Source: Ureibacillus thermophilus
Lineage (GTDB): Bacteria; Bacillota; Bacilli; Bacillales_A; Planococcaceae
NCBI RefSeq assembly: GCF_004331915.1
Contig: NZ_CP036528.1
Coordinates: 2,648,273 to 2,712,272 of the forward strand
Direction of reading: 5' to 3'
DNA length: 64,000 nt
A program made the position numbers and the translations under genes. Of this stretch, positions 25,537-34,456 are shown piece by piece; positions within the stretch are counted from its first letter, which is position 1, and each line of letters opens with the position of its first letter. The notes beneath the pieces are model-generated. The model was given only the letters and a program-made list of their open reading frames with translations. It ran no database searches and had not been told where the DNA came from.

Positions 25537-25572
25537 TTGACATACAATCAGCACGATTATATAATGATATCA
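25514..25572 (+). promoter_or_regulatory. Consensus promoter flanked by two TGATATCA palindromes
   Basis: TTGACA (25537-25542), a 17-base spacer and TATAAT (25560-25565) form a perfect sigma-A promoter for the RHH gene. The palindrome TGATATCA occurs at 25514-25521 and again at 25565-25572, the second overlapping the -10 box. Their centres are 51 bp apart. This is a natural layout for autorepression by the ribbon-helix-helix product. Confidence 0.85.
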
Positions 25573-25600
25573 TCAACGAATCATATTAAAGGAGGCAGTA

Positions 25601-26242
25601 ATGAAAGAATATAGTGGTCGAATCTTACTAAGAATGTCTCCCCAATTACATCAAGAAGTTGCACAATTAGCTTCGTCCTATAGTCAGTCGCTGAATGAAT
25701 TTCTTATTCAAACTATTGAGGAAAGGGTTGAGAAAGAAATGAAAACGAATGTGTCTTTTTCGCGTGTAAAAATTGATGAGTTAAAGGTGAAAGAAGTAAG
25801 AGAGGCGGTGATCGTCACTCAACACCCATGGTTTATGGAATTGCTTCATAAGCACAACGTTTACTTCTTTAATCCTTCCCTTGGAAGAGTGACACCGATG
25901 CAGTATTTGCTTTTTTATGAAACGACGAAGCAAGAAAGTGACGGAACAAAAAACGAGCATCCGCGTCATATCGCTTATTATGGAAAAGTAAAGGAAATCA
26001 TTTATGACATTCAGCCAAGCGACTACATTCATATTCCTGAACTACAACCTTTAATGAACGATCCGAAGTTTTGGGATGAAATTCGCACGTGGGAAACGAC
26101 GAATGTGGTTCTTTTACGTGAAGTGGGAACATTCGCGAATCCTCTTCCGCTGAAAAATGGTTTAGAGGCGAGATACTTAGTGAACAAAACAACAACTTTG
26201 CCTTTGTTAAGAAATGCAACGTATATTGACGAACTATATTAA
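25601..26242 (+). CDS. Ribbon-helix-helix (HicB/Arc-like) protein with uncharacterised C-terminal domain
   Basis: 213 residues behind AAAGGAGGC. Residues 4-45 ('GRILLRMSPQLHQEVAQLASSYSQSLNEFLIQTIEERVEKE') form a ribbon-helix-helix DNA-binding domain of the type found in HicB-like antitoxins. Residues about 60-213 are a separate alpha/beta domain with 'VIVTQHPWFMELLHKHNVYFFNPSLGRVTPMQYLLFYETT' and 'HIAYYGKVKEIIYD', a beta pattern reminiscent of PUA/ASCH-like folds; that fold is a guess. No toxin partner is adjacent, which is odd for HicB. The promoter and flanking palindromes argue for autoregulation. Confidence 0.72.
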   Translation: MKEYSGRILLRMSPQLHQEVAQLASSYSQSLNEFLIQTIEERVEKEMKTNVSFSRVKIDELKVKEVREAVIVTQHPWFMELLHKHNVYFFNPSLGRVTPMQYLLFYETTKQESDGTKNEHPRHIAYYGKVKEIIYDIQPSDYIHIPELQPLMNDPKFWDEIRTWETTNVVLLREVGTFANPLPLKNGLEARYLVNKTTTLPLLRNATYIDELY

Positions 26243-26268
26243 GTCTCATTAGATGTAGTATAGATTTA

Positions 26269-26366
26269 TGGACACAACTTGGTTAAGTCATTAATATTAA
26301 ACTAACGAAAGGTTGTGTCCGAATCATGAGTCAAAAACGGTATAATCAAGAATTTAAACAAATGCT
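26269..26366 (+). mobile_element. Scrap of an IS3-family element (left end and start of orfA)
   Basis: TGGACACAACTTGG looks like an IS3-type terminal repeat. It is followed by an ORF start ATGAGTCAAAAACGG encoding MSQKRYNQEFKQM, the typical OrfA N-terminus. The frame is lost after about 20 codons and nothing else of the element remains. Confidence 0.6.
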
Positions 26367-26596
26367 TTCTTGCTCAATGATAAGGGGATGGGAGCGGGGC
26401 AGGATGCTGCCTGTGTCCATCGTTCTCTTGATTGTTCCGTTAATCCCTGTTGCACAAAAGTCAATCCCATTTTAATACAATGCTTGTTATCCATTGTAAC
26501 AAATAAAGAATGACTGCGCTCTTTTGTGCTGGAATATATAGATTAGGTTAAAACCGGAGAAAATATGGTACCGTCAAGAAATTTGCGTAATGTATA
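26367..26596. other. Non-coding stretch before IS256
   Basis: About 230 bases with no supported gene on either strand. No promoter, RNA gene or repeat that I can recognise. Confidence 0.4.
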
Positions 26597-27944
26597 GGGG
26601 AAGGGTTTCTCTGTAATGGATTTGAATTGATAGGGGACTGATTTCCTCCACACAAGAGACTGAATATTCAGTTTCTTGTGCGGAAAGGGAGAATCCCCTT
26701 ATTTGTTTATTTACAATATTTGGTTAACAATAACGTTCTTCAAACATTCGCTCGAGGGCTTCATGCGCTTCGGCAAATCCTCTTAACTTTCGCCCTGCCC
26801 ATTTCTCATTAAAATCTTGGATGGTCAAATACACGACTTTTTCCGCGGCTTCTAAACTGCTCAAACTGTTCATCGGCTTTAGACGTTTCCGAATCTCATT
26901 GATCGTTCGTTCGATGGCATTCGTCGTGTAAATCACACTTCGAATACTGCTTGGATCATCCATAAATGTTAGGAGGACATCCAACTCATTGGCCCAAGAT
27001 TGGACTTCTCTTGGATATTTGCTGGACCATTTCGACTCAAACTGTTGAAACATCTGTAATGCCATCTCCTTATTCGGCGCGCGATAAATCAGCTTGAGGT
27101 CCTCTGCCACTTCGAATTGGTCTTTTTTCCGAACACGATTTAAGGTATTACGTACTTTGTGCACGACACAGCGCTGCACATCGGCTTTCGGATACACCGC
27201 CTTAAAGGCTTCCTCCAGCCCCGGTAGTCCATCGAATCCGCCCAGAAGCACTTCCTTGACGCCTCTTTTGTAGAGCTGTTGGAGAATCTCCCGCCATCCA
27301 TAGGCGCTTTCTTGTCCTCCCACGAAGAAATCCAGAATTTCTCGATACCCTTCTTCATTCACCCCCAATACCACATAAATAACTTCTTTCTCTACCGTAT
27401 CCCGGCGAAGTTTCACGTACAAGCCGTCCAAATATAAGATCGAATAACACTGGTGTAGTGGACGAGCGTGCCATTTCCCGATGTCTTCTTTCACGACATC
27501 GGTAATACGGCTGATCGTTGCAGGAGAATAGGCATTTCCTAGAATTCGTTCGATAAACTTGCCAATTTCCCGTGTACTCATGCCACTTTGGTACATCCTA
27601 ATGATGGCTTCCTCCAGCCAGCCGGTGTGGCGTTGATAAGGGGCAAACAACTGTGTTTGAAATTCCCCGTTTCGGTCTCTTGGAACCAAAAGACCCTCAA
27701 TCCGGCCATATTGCGTATCTAGATTTCGTTGATAGTAGCCGTTTCTCATATTGGATGTGTCCGCCTGTTCGATTTCGAGGAAATGTTTGATTTCTTCCCG
27801 CATAATCAGCTCTAATTTTTCCTTCACAAACTGACGAATGCCACTTTCCAGTTGATTTGCCCAGTCGACATTCGGTATCCTTTTAGACATAGGTAGGGTA
27901 CTCCTTTCTCTAAGATTTTTGGTCCAATCAGAGAATACCCTACC
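26597..27944 (-). mobile_element. IS256-family insertion sequence
   Basis: It carries one transposase gene on the minus strand. Imperfect terminal inverted repeats read inward as AAGGGTTTCTCTGTAATGG from 26601 and TAGGGTATTCTCTGATTGG from 27943. A hairpin CACAAGAGACTGA/TCAGTTTCTTGTG (about 26653-26682) lies between the left end and the transposase stop. I could not find a clean 8-bp target duplication. It sits at the 5' edge of a LAGLIDADG gene, which it may have truncated. Confidence 0.8.
26724..27890 (-). CDS. IS256-family transposase
   Basis: 388 residues from ATG at 27890, behind AAAGGAG; a longer frame upstream is just the IS end. The DDE domain is complete: 'LYLDGLYVKLRRD' (first D), 'GFDGLPGLEEAFKAVYPKADVQRCVVHKVRNTL' (second D and the C-x2-H zinc-like motif) and 'TTNAIERTINEIRKRLKPM' (E). 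'RHTGWLEEAIIRMYQSGMSTREIGKFIERILGNAYSPATIS' is the usual helix-turn-helix. It looks functional. Confidence 0.95.
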   Translation of the reverse strand: MSKRIPNVDWANQLESGIRQFVKEKLELIMREEIKHFLEIEQADTSNMRNGYYQRNLDTQYGRIEGLLVPRDRNGEFQTQLFAPYQRHTGWLEEAIIRMYQSGMSTREIGKFIERILGNAYSPATISRITDVVKEDIGKWHARPLHQCYSILYLDGLYVKLRRDTVEKEVIYVVLGVNEEGYREILDFFVGGQESAYGWREILQQLYKRGVKEVLLGGFDGLPGLEEAFKAVYPKADVQRCVVHKVRNTLNRVRKKDQFEVAEDLKLIYRAPNKEMALQMFQQFESKWSSKYPREVQSWANELDVLLTFMDDPSSIRSVIYTTNAIERTINEIRKRLKPMNSLSSLEAAEKVVYLTIQDFNEKWAGRKLRGFAEAHEALERMFEERYC

Positions 27945-27978
27945 TTTTTTCTTTTGGTCTAGCAAAATACAGCAGGCC

Positions 27979-28819
27979 ATGAAGGAGTTTTTAACTAATG
28001 AAGAAATTATCAACTTTTATAAGGCCGGAATGCCTATAGAAGAAATTGTTAGAAAGTCTAAATACAGAGACAAAAGCTCAATATATAGGATTCTTAAAAA
28101 AAATGGTGTTACCCCAGATAGAAATCCTAAAATAAACCTTTCAAATGAAGAAATAAATAATATAGTCGATTTGTACAATATCCCCCACAGTATCTGCGGT
28201 TAAGATTGGCAAAAAATTTAATATATCTGGTGATTCAGTGTTGCGTATTTTAAGAGAGAAAGGAGTTTCCATAAGAGAACAACCTAGAAAACATATTATA
28301 GATGAGCAGTTTTTTGACAGAATAAGTCCAAATGTCATTTATATTGTTGGTCTAATCCAAACAGATGGAACGATACATAAAGATCTTTTAGGTTTCTCCA
28401 TAATCCAAAAAGATTATGAATTATTAGAGAAGATAGCGAAGGAAATGGGAGCGAATTCAGATATCCTATATAAGGGTGTAAATAATACATCAGTATTAAT
28501 TGTTAGAAGTAAGAAAATGGTTAAATCGTTAATTGAAAAGTTCAAGCTTCACCCTAATAAATCTAAAACTTTAGAATTTCCACCAATACCAGAAGAACTT
28601 GTACCTTCGATGTTGAGAGGGAATTTTGATGGAGATGGTCACTTTTCAAAAAGAGAGGCGGGTATTGTTACTGCTAGCGAATCCTTTGCACTATCTTTAT
28701 ATGATTCCGTAATATTTGTCCATAGATGTAGTATAAGTTATGCTCCGATTAAACCTTTAGAAGAGAGATTATTTATACTACCTAGAAATACCCGCATGTT
28801 CGAGTTTATGTCATCGTAA
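27979..28819 (+). pseudogene. LAGLIDADG homing endonuclease gene, frameshifted
   Basis: The first part (ATG 27979) encodes two helix-turn-helix-like repeats ('FLTNEEIINFYKAGMPIEEIVRKSKYRDKSSIYRILKKNGV'). It loses frame in a run of five C at 28182-28186; with four C the frame would read on as NIPTVSAVKIGKKFNISGDS and join the second part. That part carries two LAGLIDADG helices, 'YIVGLIQTDGTIH' and 'MLRGNFDGDGHF', each with its catalytic Asp. The IS256 end is 35 bases upstream, so the true 5' end may be lost. The gene is free-standing, not in a visible intron. Confidence 0.82.
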
Positions 28820-29154
28820 TACTCCTATATGATTGAACTGGTTCCTTGAAGGGCAAGGGATTTTTTGAGGGGATGGATAGGTGTATTGCTGTAGTTTGAA
28901 ATCAAAAACTTAGCACTGGAACACTGAGTGAATTGGACAGTTTGCACGACATGGAAGTATGTAAACAACTGGTATTTATGTTAATTTTCTGAAGGGAGAA
29001 AAAGTAAAAGCGTTCAGAAATATGTAGTTTCATGAATTTTTTTGATTAATTACAGGTAATTACAGGACAATGAGGGAATAATGCATAATAATAATGATAT
29101 AAGGTAACAGTTAAAAGAAAAAACCCCTTGCGAAAACTGGAAGGAGGGAAAACG
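28820..29154 (+). promoter_or_regulatory. Upstream region of the AlbA_2 gene with a 10-bp tandem repeat
   Basis: This 335-base gap holds no gene. TAATTACAGG occurs twice in tandem at 29047-29066, about 90 bases before the GTG start of the ATP-binding protein, and is a possible operator for it. A TGATATAAGGT stretch near 29094 might hold a -10 box, but no good -35 is paired with it. Confidence 0.45.
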
Positions 29155-30633
29155 GTGAAGATTTCTAAATACAACAGTAAAATAACTCTTGACTTTTTAT
29201 TAAATGAGAAAGAGAATCAATTTTTTGATCGCAAGTCGGCAAGTATCAAAATTAACAAATTAGCTGAAGCAATTGTGGGATTTGCCAATGCTAATGGGGG
29301 ATTAATAGTCGTTGGAATTGAGGATGGAAAAATTCAAGGAGTACTTTCTCAAGGGAATACAAAGGTGAATGATATCATCCAATGTGGATTTCAAAAATGT
29401 ATTCCATCTGTAAATTATAAATATGAGAATATTCCAGTTAAAAAAGACAATGGGAAAGAAGATGAAATTATTTTATTACATGTAGAGCCTAGTGTAGACA
29501 AAGTTCATAAAACAGAGGCTGATGAAGTCTTTTTAAGGGTTGGCGATGAAACCATAAAACTTAATCATGAACAAAGGTTAGATTTGGAATATGATAAGGG
29601 TAGTCGTCTTTATGAAGAACAGATTGTTGAGGGATGCACATTAGATGACCTTGATAAAGAAGTATTAGATAAGTACAAAAAAATACTTGATTTTAATGGA
29701 TCATTTGAGGAACTCCTTTTGGCAAGAGGTTTTTTACGAAGAGTGAATGGACAGATAAAATTAACCGTAGCGGGTGTATTAATGTTTGCGAAGTATCCTA
29801 CAGCATTTATTCCTAGTGCAAGGTTAAGGTTTTTCCGTTATGATGGGACGAAAGCAGATGTTGGAACTTCAATGAACATCTCTAAACAAAAGGTTTTCGA
29901 GGGTCCAATACCTAAGTTAATTGAGGAATCAAAAAAGTTTATTGATACACAATTAAGGGAGTTTACTGCACTTGACAAAAATACTGGACAGTTTATTACC
30001 GTTCCGGAATATCCGCCTTTTGCATGGCAAGAAGGAGTCATAAACGCTATTACCCATCGAGCTTATAACATACATGGGGATGATATCAAAGTCTTTATGT
30101 TCGATGACCGACTTGAAATACACAGTCCCGGTCGTCTCCCTAATATTGTGAATGTAGAAAATATAAAATATACAAGGTATTCAAGAAATCCAAAAATCGC
30201 TAGAGCATTGACGGAGTTTGGATGGGTACGAGAACTGAACGAGGGCGTCAAACGGATTTATCGTGATATGGAACAATTCTTTTTAGATCCTCCAGTATAT
30301 ATTGAAACTAATTCATCTGTCATCCTAACTTTAAAAAATAACATATTAATGCGAAGACAACGCAGAGAAGAAAGAATTTCATCAATTATCAATAGAAGTT
30401 GGAAAAGTTTAACCGATGATGAAAAAGTAGCATTGGAAATTGCATATGCAAAAGAAAAACTAAAAACGAGACAACTAGCGGATGCTCTTGGAAAAAGTCT
30501 TCAATATGCTCGAAAAATCCTTAAAAAATTAGAGGAAAAGAAACTTATTAAAAAAATTGCTACCTCTAATTATGATCCAAATTTACATTATATATTAAAT
30601 ACTGAAGATGAGTCTGGAACAGCTGATAAATGA
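29155..30633 (+). CDS. ATP-binding protein with Schlafen AlbA_2 domain
   Basis: 492 residues from GTG 29155 (AAGGAGGG 6 bases upstream). Residues about 15-135 are an AlbA_2 domain ('ENQFFDRKSASIKINKLAEAIVGFANANGGLIVVGIEDGKIQGV'). Residues about 275-395 are an ATPase-C_4-like segment ('YPPFAWQEGVINAITHRAYNIHGDDIKVFMFDDRLEIHSPGRLPNIVNVENI' and 'LNEGVKRIY'). The C-terminus is a winged-helix-like part ('KTRQLADALGKSLQYARKILKKLEEKKLI'). Such proteins are often found in mobile or defence-rich regions as regulators. Function here is unknown. Confidence 0.85.
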   Translation: MKISKYNSKITLDFLLNEKENQFFDRKSASIKINKLAEAIVGFANANGGLIVVGIEDGKIQGVLSQGNTKVNDIIQCGFQKCIPSVNYKYENIPVKKDNGKEDEIILLHVEPSVDKVHKTEADEVFLRVGDETIKLNHEQRLDLEYDKGSRLYEEQIVEGCTLDDLDKEVLDKYKKILDFNGSFEELLLARGFLRRVNGQIKLTVAGVLMFAKYPTAFIPSARLRFFRYDGTKADVGTSMNISKQKVFEGPIPKLIEESKKFIDTQLREFTALDKNTGQFITVPEYPPFAWQEGVINAITHRAYNIHGDDIKVFMFDDRLEIHSPGRLPNIVNVENIKYTRYSRNPKIARALTEFGWVRELNEGVKRIYRDMEQFFLDPPVYIETNSSVILTLKNNILMRRQRREERISSIINRSWKSLTDDEKVALEIAYAKEKLKTRQLADALGKSLQYARKILKKLEEKKLIKKIATSNYDPNLHYILNTEDESGTADK

Positions 30634-30663
30634 GTCTAACACGGGTTTGTTAGGCTCATTTTT
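30629..30663 (+). terminator. Terminator after the AlbA_2 gene
   Basis: GAGTCTAACA-cgggtt-TGTTAGGCTC stem followed by ATTTTTTG, directly at the stop codon. Confidence 0.88.
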
Positions 30664-30922
30664 TGTTGGGATTAAGAAAGGCTAAAGGGATAATACATAG
30701 ACCTAAATAAAAAATGTGGGAAGACTGATTTAGACTCTGATCAACTTATTATAAAGGTGAATAGGCTGTTTTCTAAAGGATATAGACATGAAACTGCTTC
30801 ATATACTCTCTAAATTGTGGAAAATAAAGAAACTTTATGGTGGAATTCGGTGTATTTGACACGAGATATGAAGAATTTGAACCATGCAAGAGTTACCTAA
30901 AAAAATAATTAAAATTCCCTCT
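30664..30922. other. Non-coding stretch before the repeat array
   Basis: About 260 bases with no ORF that has both a start signal and protein-like content. Short open pieces exist, but I could not tie them to any gene. Confidence 0.4.
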
Positions 30923-31589
30923 AGCTTGATAAGAAATAAAATTGAGCTTGACGTGAAATCTGGGGAACTTGACGCGGGGAAGAAAGAACTTGTCAAGGGA
31001 AATTCAAGGATTGTCTTGAATAGAAGGGTTTAGATGCTATCTTAGCTTGATAAGAAATAACATGAGCTTGACGTGAAATCTGGAGAACTTGACGCGGGGA
31101 AGAAAGAACTTGTCAAGGGAAATTCAAGGATTGTTTTGAATAGAAGGGTTTAGATGCTATCTTAGCTTGATAAGAAATAACATGAACTTGACGTGAAATC
31201 TGGGGAACTTGACGCGGGGAAGAAAGAACTTGTCAAGGGAATTCAAGGATTGTATGCTATCTTAGCTTGATAAGAAATAACATGAACTTGACGTGAAATC
31301 TGGGGAACTTGACGCGGGGAAGAAAGAACTTGTCAAGGGAATTCAAGGATTGTTTTGAATAGAAGGGTTTAGATGCTATCTTAGCTTGATAAGAAATAAC
31401 ATGAACTTGACGTGAAATCTGGGGAACTTGACGCGGGGAAGAAAGAACTTGTCAAGGGAATTCAAGGATTGTCTTGAATAGAAGGGTTTAGATGCTATCT
31501 AGCTTGATAAGAAATAAAATGAGCTTGACGTGAAATCTGGGGAACTTGACGCGGGGAAGAAAGAACTTGTCAAGGGAATTCAAGGATTG
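30923..31589. repeat. Six-unit array of ~120-bp repeats
   Basis: Units start with AGCTTGATAAGAAATAA at 30923, 31044, 31164, 31264, 31383 and 31501, giving periods of 121, 120, 100, 119 and 118. Each unit contains two AACTTGACG-type words (the first unit begins GAGCTTGACG), one GTCAAGGG that can pair with CTTGAC, and the palindrome ATTCAAG-GATTGT-CTTGAAT. The third unit has lost about 20 bases. There are no variable spacers, so this is not a CRISPR array. It lies beyond the DUF3987 gene of the satellite-like element. Confidence 0.92.
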
Positions 31590-31703
31590 GATAGGTAATT
31601 TCTCTTTTGACTCTAATTTTTGCAGTTCTTCAAAGGAAAATAGGCTTTCTTGTAGAATATACAAAGTGACTTCCTCCTTTTGAATTTTTTGTTGTTTCGT
31701 CAC
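31590..31703 (-). pseudogene. N-terminal fragment, possibly of a DDE transposase
   Basis: On the minus strand an AAAGGAGG site precedes a TTG that opens MYILQESLFSFEELQKLESKEKLPI, after which the frame runs into the repeat array. The 'QESLFSFEELQKLE' opening resembles the N-terminus of some IS transposases, a recollection I cannot verify here. A longer frame from 31703 (MTKQQKIQKEEVT) ignores that site. Confidence 0.4.
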
Positions 31704-31977
31704 TTCAAAAATTCTACATTTTAGGGGTGAAGTCCTTTTTTATGTCTTTGAAATCCTTATGGCTCTTGGGTCAAAAAATATGCAAAATGCTCAATTAGTA
31801 ATTAAAATTTAATATAATTCTTTTATCTCTCTTAAACTTCCCCTAATTCCCCTAATTTTCTAAAAAAGTAAAATTAGATTATTATTTTTTAAGGGGAACC
31901 CCTTTCCCTAAAAATCACTAAAAACCCTAAATATTTGAAAGGGAATTAGGGGCTTCTAGGGAAAGTAAATATCCTAA
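31704..31977. other. AT-rich region downstream of the DUF3987 gene
   Basis: About 270 bases very rich in A/T with repeated CCCTAATTCCCC-type words (around 31845-31960: CTTCCCCTAATTCCCCTAATTTTC and its near inverse GGGAATTAGGGGC). These could pair and act as a terminator for the minus-strand replication genes, or serve as an origin. No gene seen. Confidence 0.4.
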
Positions 31978-33537
31978 TTACTGTTGTTGATGTAATTGTA
32001 TTGGAAGAATATTAGGGGAAATAGGGTAATTATTTTGTAAATGAGGATTAACATAAATTATTTGTTTTCTCCCCTCAAAACTATTTTTAATATAATTTAA
32101 TTCTTCCAGAATATTTAAATATTTTTTACATTCCTCTGATTTTTTAAATCTTTTTTTTACTAATTGCCATAATTCTTGATATGCAATATATTCTTCCCTT
32201 TCAAATTTTTTAGATGTTATTTTGTCTAATAAATATTTCAAATCATCGTAATTCTCTCTTTTTCCAATAAGACCAAAAGCCTTTTCCGCATGTTTAATAA
32301 AATAATCCCTTAATAAATCAGCCCTTTTTAAGGTTTTTCTTGTTATTTTATTTGGTATTTTCTCATTTTGAATATTTTCTGCAATGTGCAACACCCCAGC
32401 TATGCGAACTATTTGTCCGATTAATTTCCCCAGCCATCCTTTAAAGCCAAAATCCATATCTTGATTTCCTAACATTTTTTCCACTTCAATCTGAATATCA
32501 ATTAAATAATTTGTTGCTCCTTCATCAAAAACTAGTTGGATTGGTTCCTTTTTTTGTTTTTGGTGTTCTAACGTAATTAATTTTCTAATATTAATTTCAT
32601 ATATTTTCTTTGTCTGTGTAGGTATTGGTATTGGTTTTATTTTTCTAAAGCCTATAAATGATTGGGGCAAGAAAAAAAGAAATCTTTGTGTTAAACCTCT
32701 TTCTGAAAACTTTCTTGGAAGATTTTGTATCACAGTTGGTTGAACAAATAAACCTATTGTTAGCGTTGGATTGGGAATAAAAATGCTATTACTATTTTTT
32801 CGATCTATAGTTATATTGTCACCAGAGTGAGCTTTCAGATATATATCTAAATTATACTTTTCAGAATATCTTCCTGAAACCATATCAAATAATTCTGCAC
32901 CTTCAGATGATAAGATTGCAAATTTCCCATTATTCTCGAACATTAACTCTGCTAGTTTTTCAGGTGTGACATCGCTAGTAAAAAAACGAGGCAATATGAT
33001 ACGATTGTTTTGTTTATTGATAACATCTTTTTGCAGTTCTTTAATTTCTTCTAGGATTAAACTTGCTTTTTCTTTATCACTTTCCTTACTGTACATGTTT
33101 TCAAGCTCACTAATACGTTTTTTTATTGCTTTTTCTTCCGCTTGTTTTTCTGCCAACATAGGTGCTAATCGTTCTCTCTCTTCTGCTTCAAAATCAGATA
33201 ATGGCTTCTGAAATAAACTAAAAACTGCACTTTTACGATTTGCTGGATCTAATGCCATAACACAATACAGTCCTAACGTCTCAGTCCATGATGTTCCATT
33301 TGGCTTGACCACATATTTACCACCTAAAATGGTAGATAATATCGTTAAACAAGCCATTCCTGCTGCATCCACAGGCGTTTGTGTTTCTTCTGCAACCGCA
33401 TCAACATATTCTTTTAACCAAGTAGGGAATATGCTAGAATTAAAAGTAGGTAGTATTGTATTATCCAATGGGATTGGTTGCTCCCATTGGATTGGTAAAG
33501 GATTAATAAGTTCATTAAGTAATAGTTCTTTATTCAA
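31978..33537 (-). CDS. DUF3987 replication-associated protein
   Basis: 519 residues. The core has the DUF3987 layout: 'VDAAGMACLTILSTILGGKYVVKPNGTSWTETLGLYCVMALDPANRKSAVFSLFQKPL' with a degenerate P-loop (DPANRKS), a coiled-coil insert about residues 130-180, 'ILPRFFTSDVTPEKLAELMFENNGKFAILSSEGAELFDMVSGRY' and 'GLTQRFLFFLPQSF'. These proteins accompany primase-polymerases in phages and satellites and probably act in replication, perhaps as a helicase. It starts 5 bases from the primase stop. Confidence 0.82.
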   Translation of the reverse strand: MNKELLLNELINPLPIQWEQPIPLDNTILPTFNSSIFPTWLKEYVDAVAEETQTPVDAAGMACLTILSTILGGKYVVKPNGTSWTETLGLYCVMALDPANRKSAVFSLFQKPLSDFEAEERERLAPMLAEKQAEEKAIKKRISELENMYSKESDKEKASLILEEIKELQKDVINKQNNRIILPRFFTSDVTPEKLAELMFENNGKFAILSSEGAELFDMVSGRYSEKYNLDIYLKAHSGDNITIDRKNSNSIFIPNPTLTIGLFVQPTVIQNLPRKFSERGLTQRFLFFLPQSFIGFRKIKPIPIPTQTKKIYEINIRKLITLEHQKQKKEPIQLVFDEGATNYLIDIQIEVEKMLGNQDMDFGFKGWLGKLIGQIVRIAGVLHIAENIQNEKIPNKITRKTLKRADLLRDYFIKHAEKAFGLIGKRENYDDLKYLLDKITSKKFEREEYIAYQELWQLVKKRFKKSEECKKYLNILEELNYIKNSFEGRKQIIYVNPHLQNNYPISPNILPIQLHQQQ

Positions 33538-33542
33538 TTATC

Positions 33543-34385
33543 TCACCGCCTTCTCTCTACTCTTGTTCGTGAGTCTTTACGTGCAATACTACGAATAATC
33601 GATTCTAGCTCTCTTTCAGGAAGCGGTGGTTTATTTTTTTGATTCCACATTAGCATGAATTCTATTATTATCGCTGGATTTACATTACATCTAATTAAAT
33701 GTCCGACTAACGAAGTAGCTGCATTATTTCTTTGTCCCTCGCAAACACCATTAAGGATTGACACCCAATAATCTGTTTCTTTTTTTGCTATTCTATTTTC
33801 TTTTTTCGCTATTAGATTTTCTTTATCGCCAACTAAAAGATGTAACAACCAATTAGGTAATTCCGCAATCTCTATTTCGTTTGGTCTACTAGATAATTCC
33901 CACTCGTATTGCCTACCATTTGGGTGTATAGATGGAGGTGCTACAATATAACCCCCATCCCCTCTAATGTCTATTTTTTCAAGCCAATTCACCTTATTTT
34001 TTATTACTACATTGGGTATATTTGGATATTTAAATAAAATATGTTTTCCTCCACTACCTGTTAGACTTATTACAGTATCTGGTAACACCCCATATTGACT
34101 AACTAATTTTTCCAAAGAATAATCTCCAATTTCACCATCTATATCAATTACAATAAATCCTGATTCCTTACCAGTTCTTATACCTACATTTGCATCTGGA
34201 TATTCTGTCCACCAATTAACAATTCGGCTTATTTCTGTAGTAGCATCCCTAAAACCATTCGAAGTTATTGGTTCTTTTCTTTTTGGAATTAACGGGAAAA
34301 CATTCCATTTAAACAACAGTGCATAATAAATTGCAGCTTTACCATAATTCGAAATGTTTAAATTACAAATATTCACTATACTCAT
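33543..34385 (-). CDS. Bifunctional primase-polymerase (prim-pol)
   Basis: 280 residues. An N-terminal archaeo-eukaryotic-type prim-pol domain shows 'AIYYALLFKWNVFPLIPKRKEP', the metal-binding 'FIVIDIDGE' (D-x-D near residue 75), 'GGKHILFKYP' and 'DIRGDGGYIVAPPSIHPNGRQYEWE'. A C-terminal helical segment ('GQRNNAATSLVGHLIRCNVNPAIIIEFMLMWNQKNKPPLPERELESIIRSIARKD') is the PriCT-like helicase-linking part. It would prime replication of the element. Confidence 0.92.
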   Translation of the reverse strand: MSIVNICNLNISNYGKAAIYYALLFKWNVFPLIPKRKEPITSNGFRDATTEISRIVNWWTEYPDANVGIRTGKESGFIVIDIDGEIGDYSLEKLVSQYGVLPDTVISLTGSGGKHILFKYPNIPNVVIKNKVNWLEKIDIRGDGGYIVAPPSIHPNGRQYEWELSSRPNEIEIAELPNWLLHLLVGDKENLIAKKENRIAKKETDYWVSILNGVCEGQRNNAATSLVGHLIRCNVNPAIIIEFMLMWNQKNKPPLPERELESIIRSIARKDSRTRVERRR

Positions 34386-34400
34386 CCTTTACAATATCTT

Positions 34401-34415
34401 TTGCCCCCACAAGTA
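34401..34415. repeat. Shared 15-mer TTGCCCCCACAAGTA, copy 1 (before prim-pol)
   Basis: The 15-mer lies 16 bases upstream of the prim-pol start and is repeated exactly at 36017-36031 before the integrase. In each case it is in the 5' leader, but in opposite orientation to the gene relative to the other copy. See the matching finding. Confidence 0.75.
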
Positions 34416-34456
34416 TTTCTTTTTTAAAAGTGATATTTTATTTCATTAAAATACTT

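Noticed and set aside
25304-25576. 90-codon minus-strand ORF
   Set aside because: It covers the promoter and operators of the RHH gene and has no start signal.
30923-31589. CRISPR array
   Set aside because: Whole ~120-bp units repeat with no variable spacers, the period is too long, and no cas genes are present.
21300-32000. Second copy of the ssrA 3' end as left attachment site of the satellite-like element
   Set aside because: No stretch resembling the tmRNA 3' end (GGAGACGGCGGGAGTC) was seen by eye in this part of the window.
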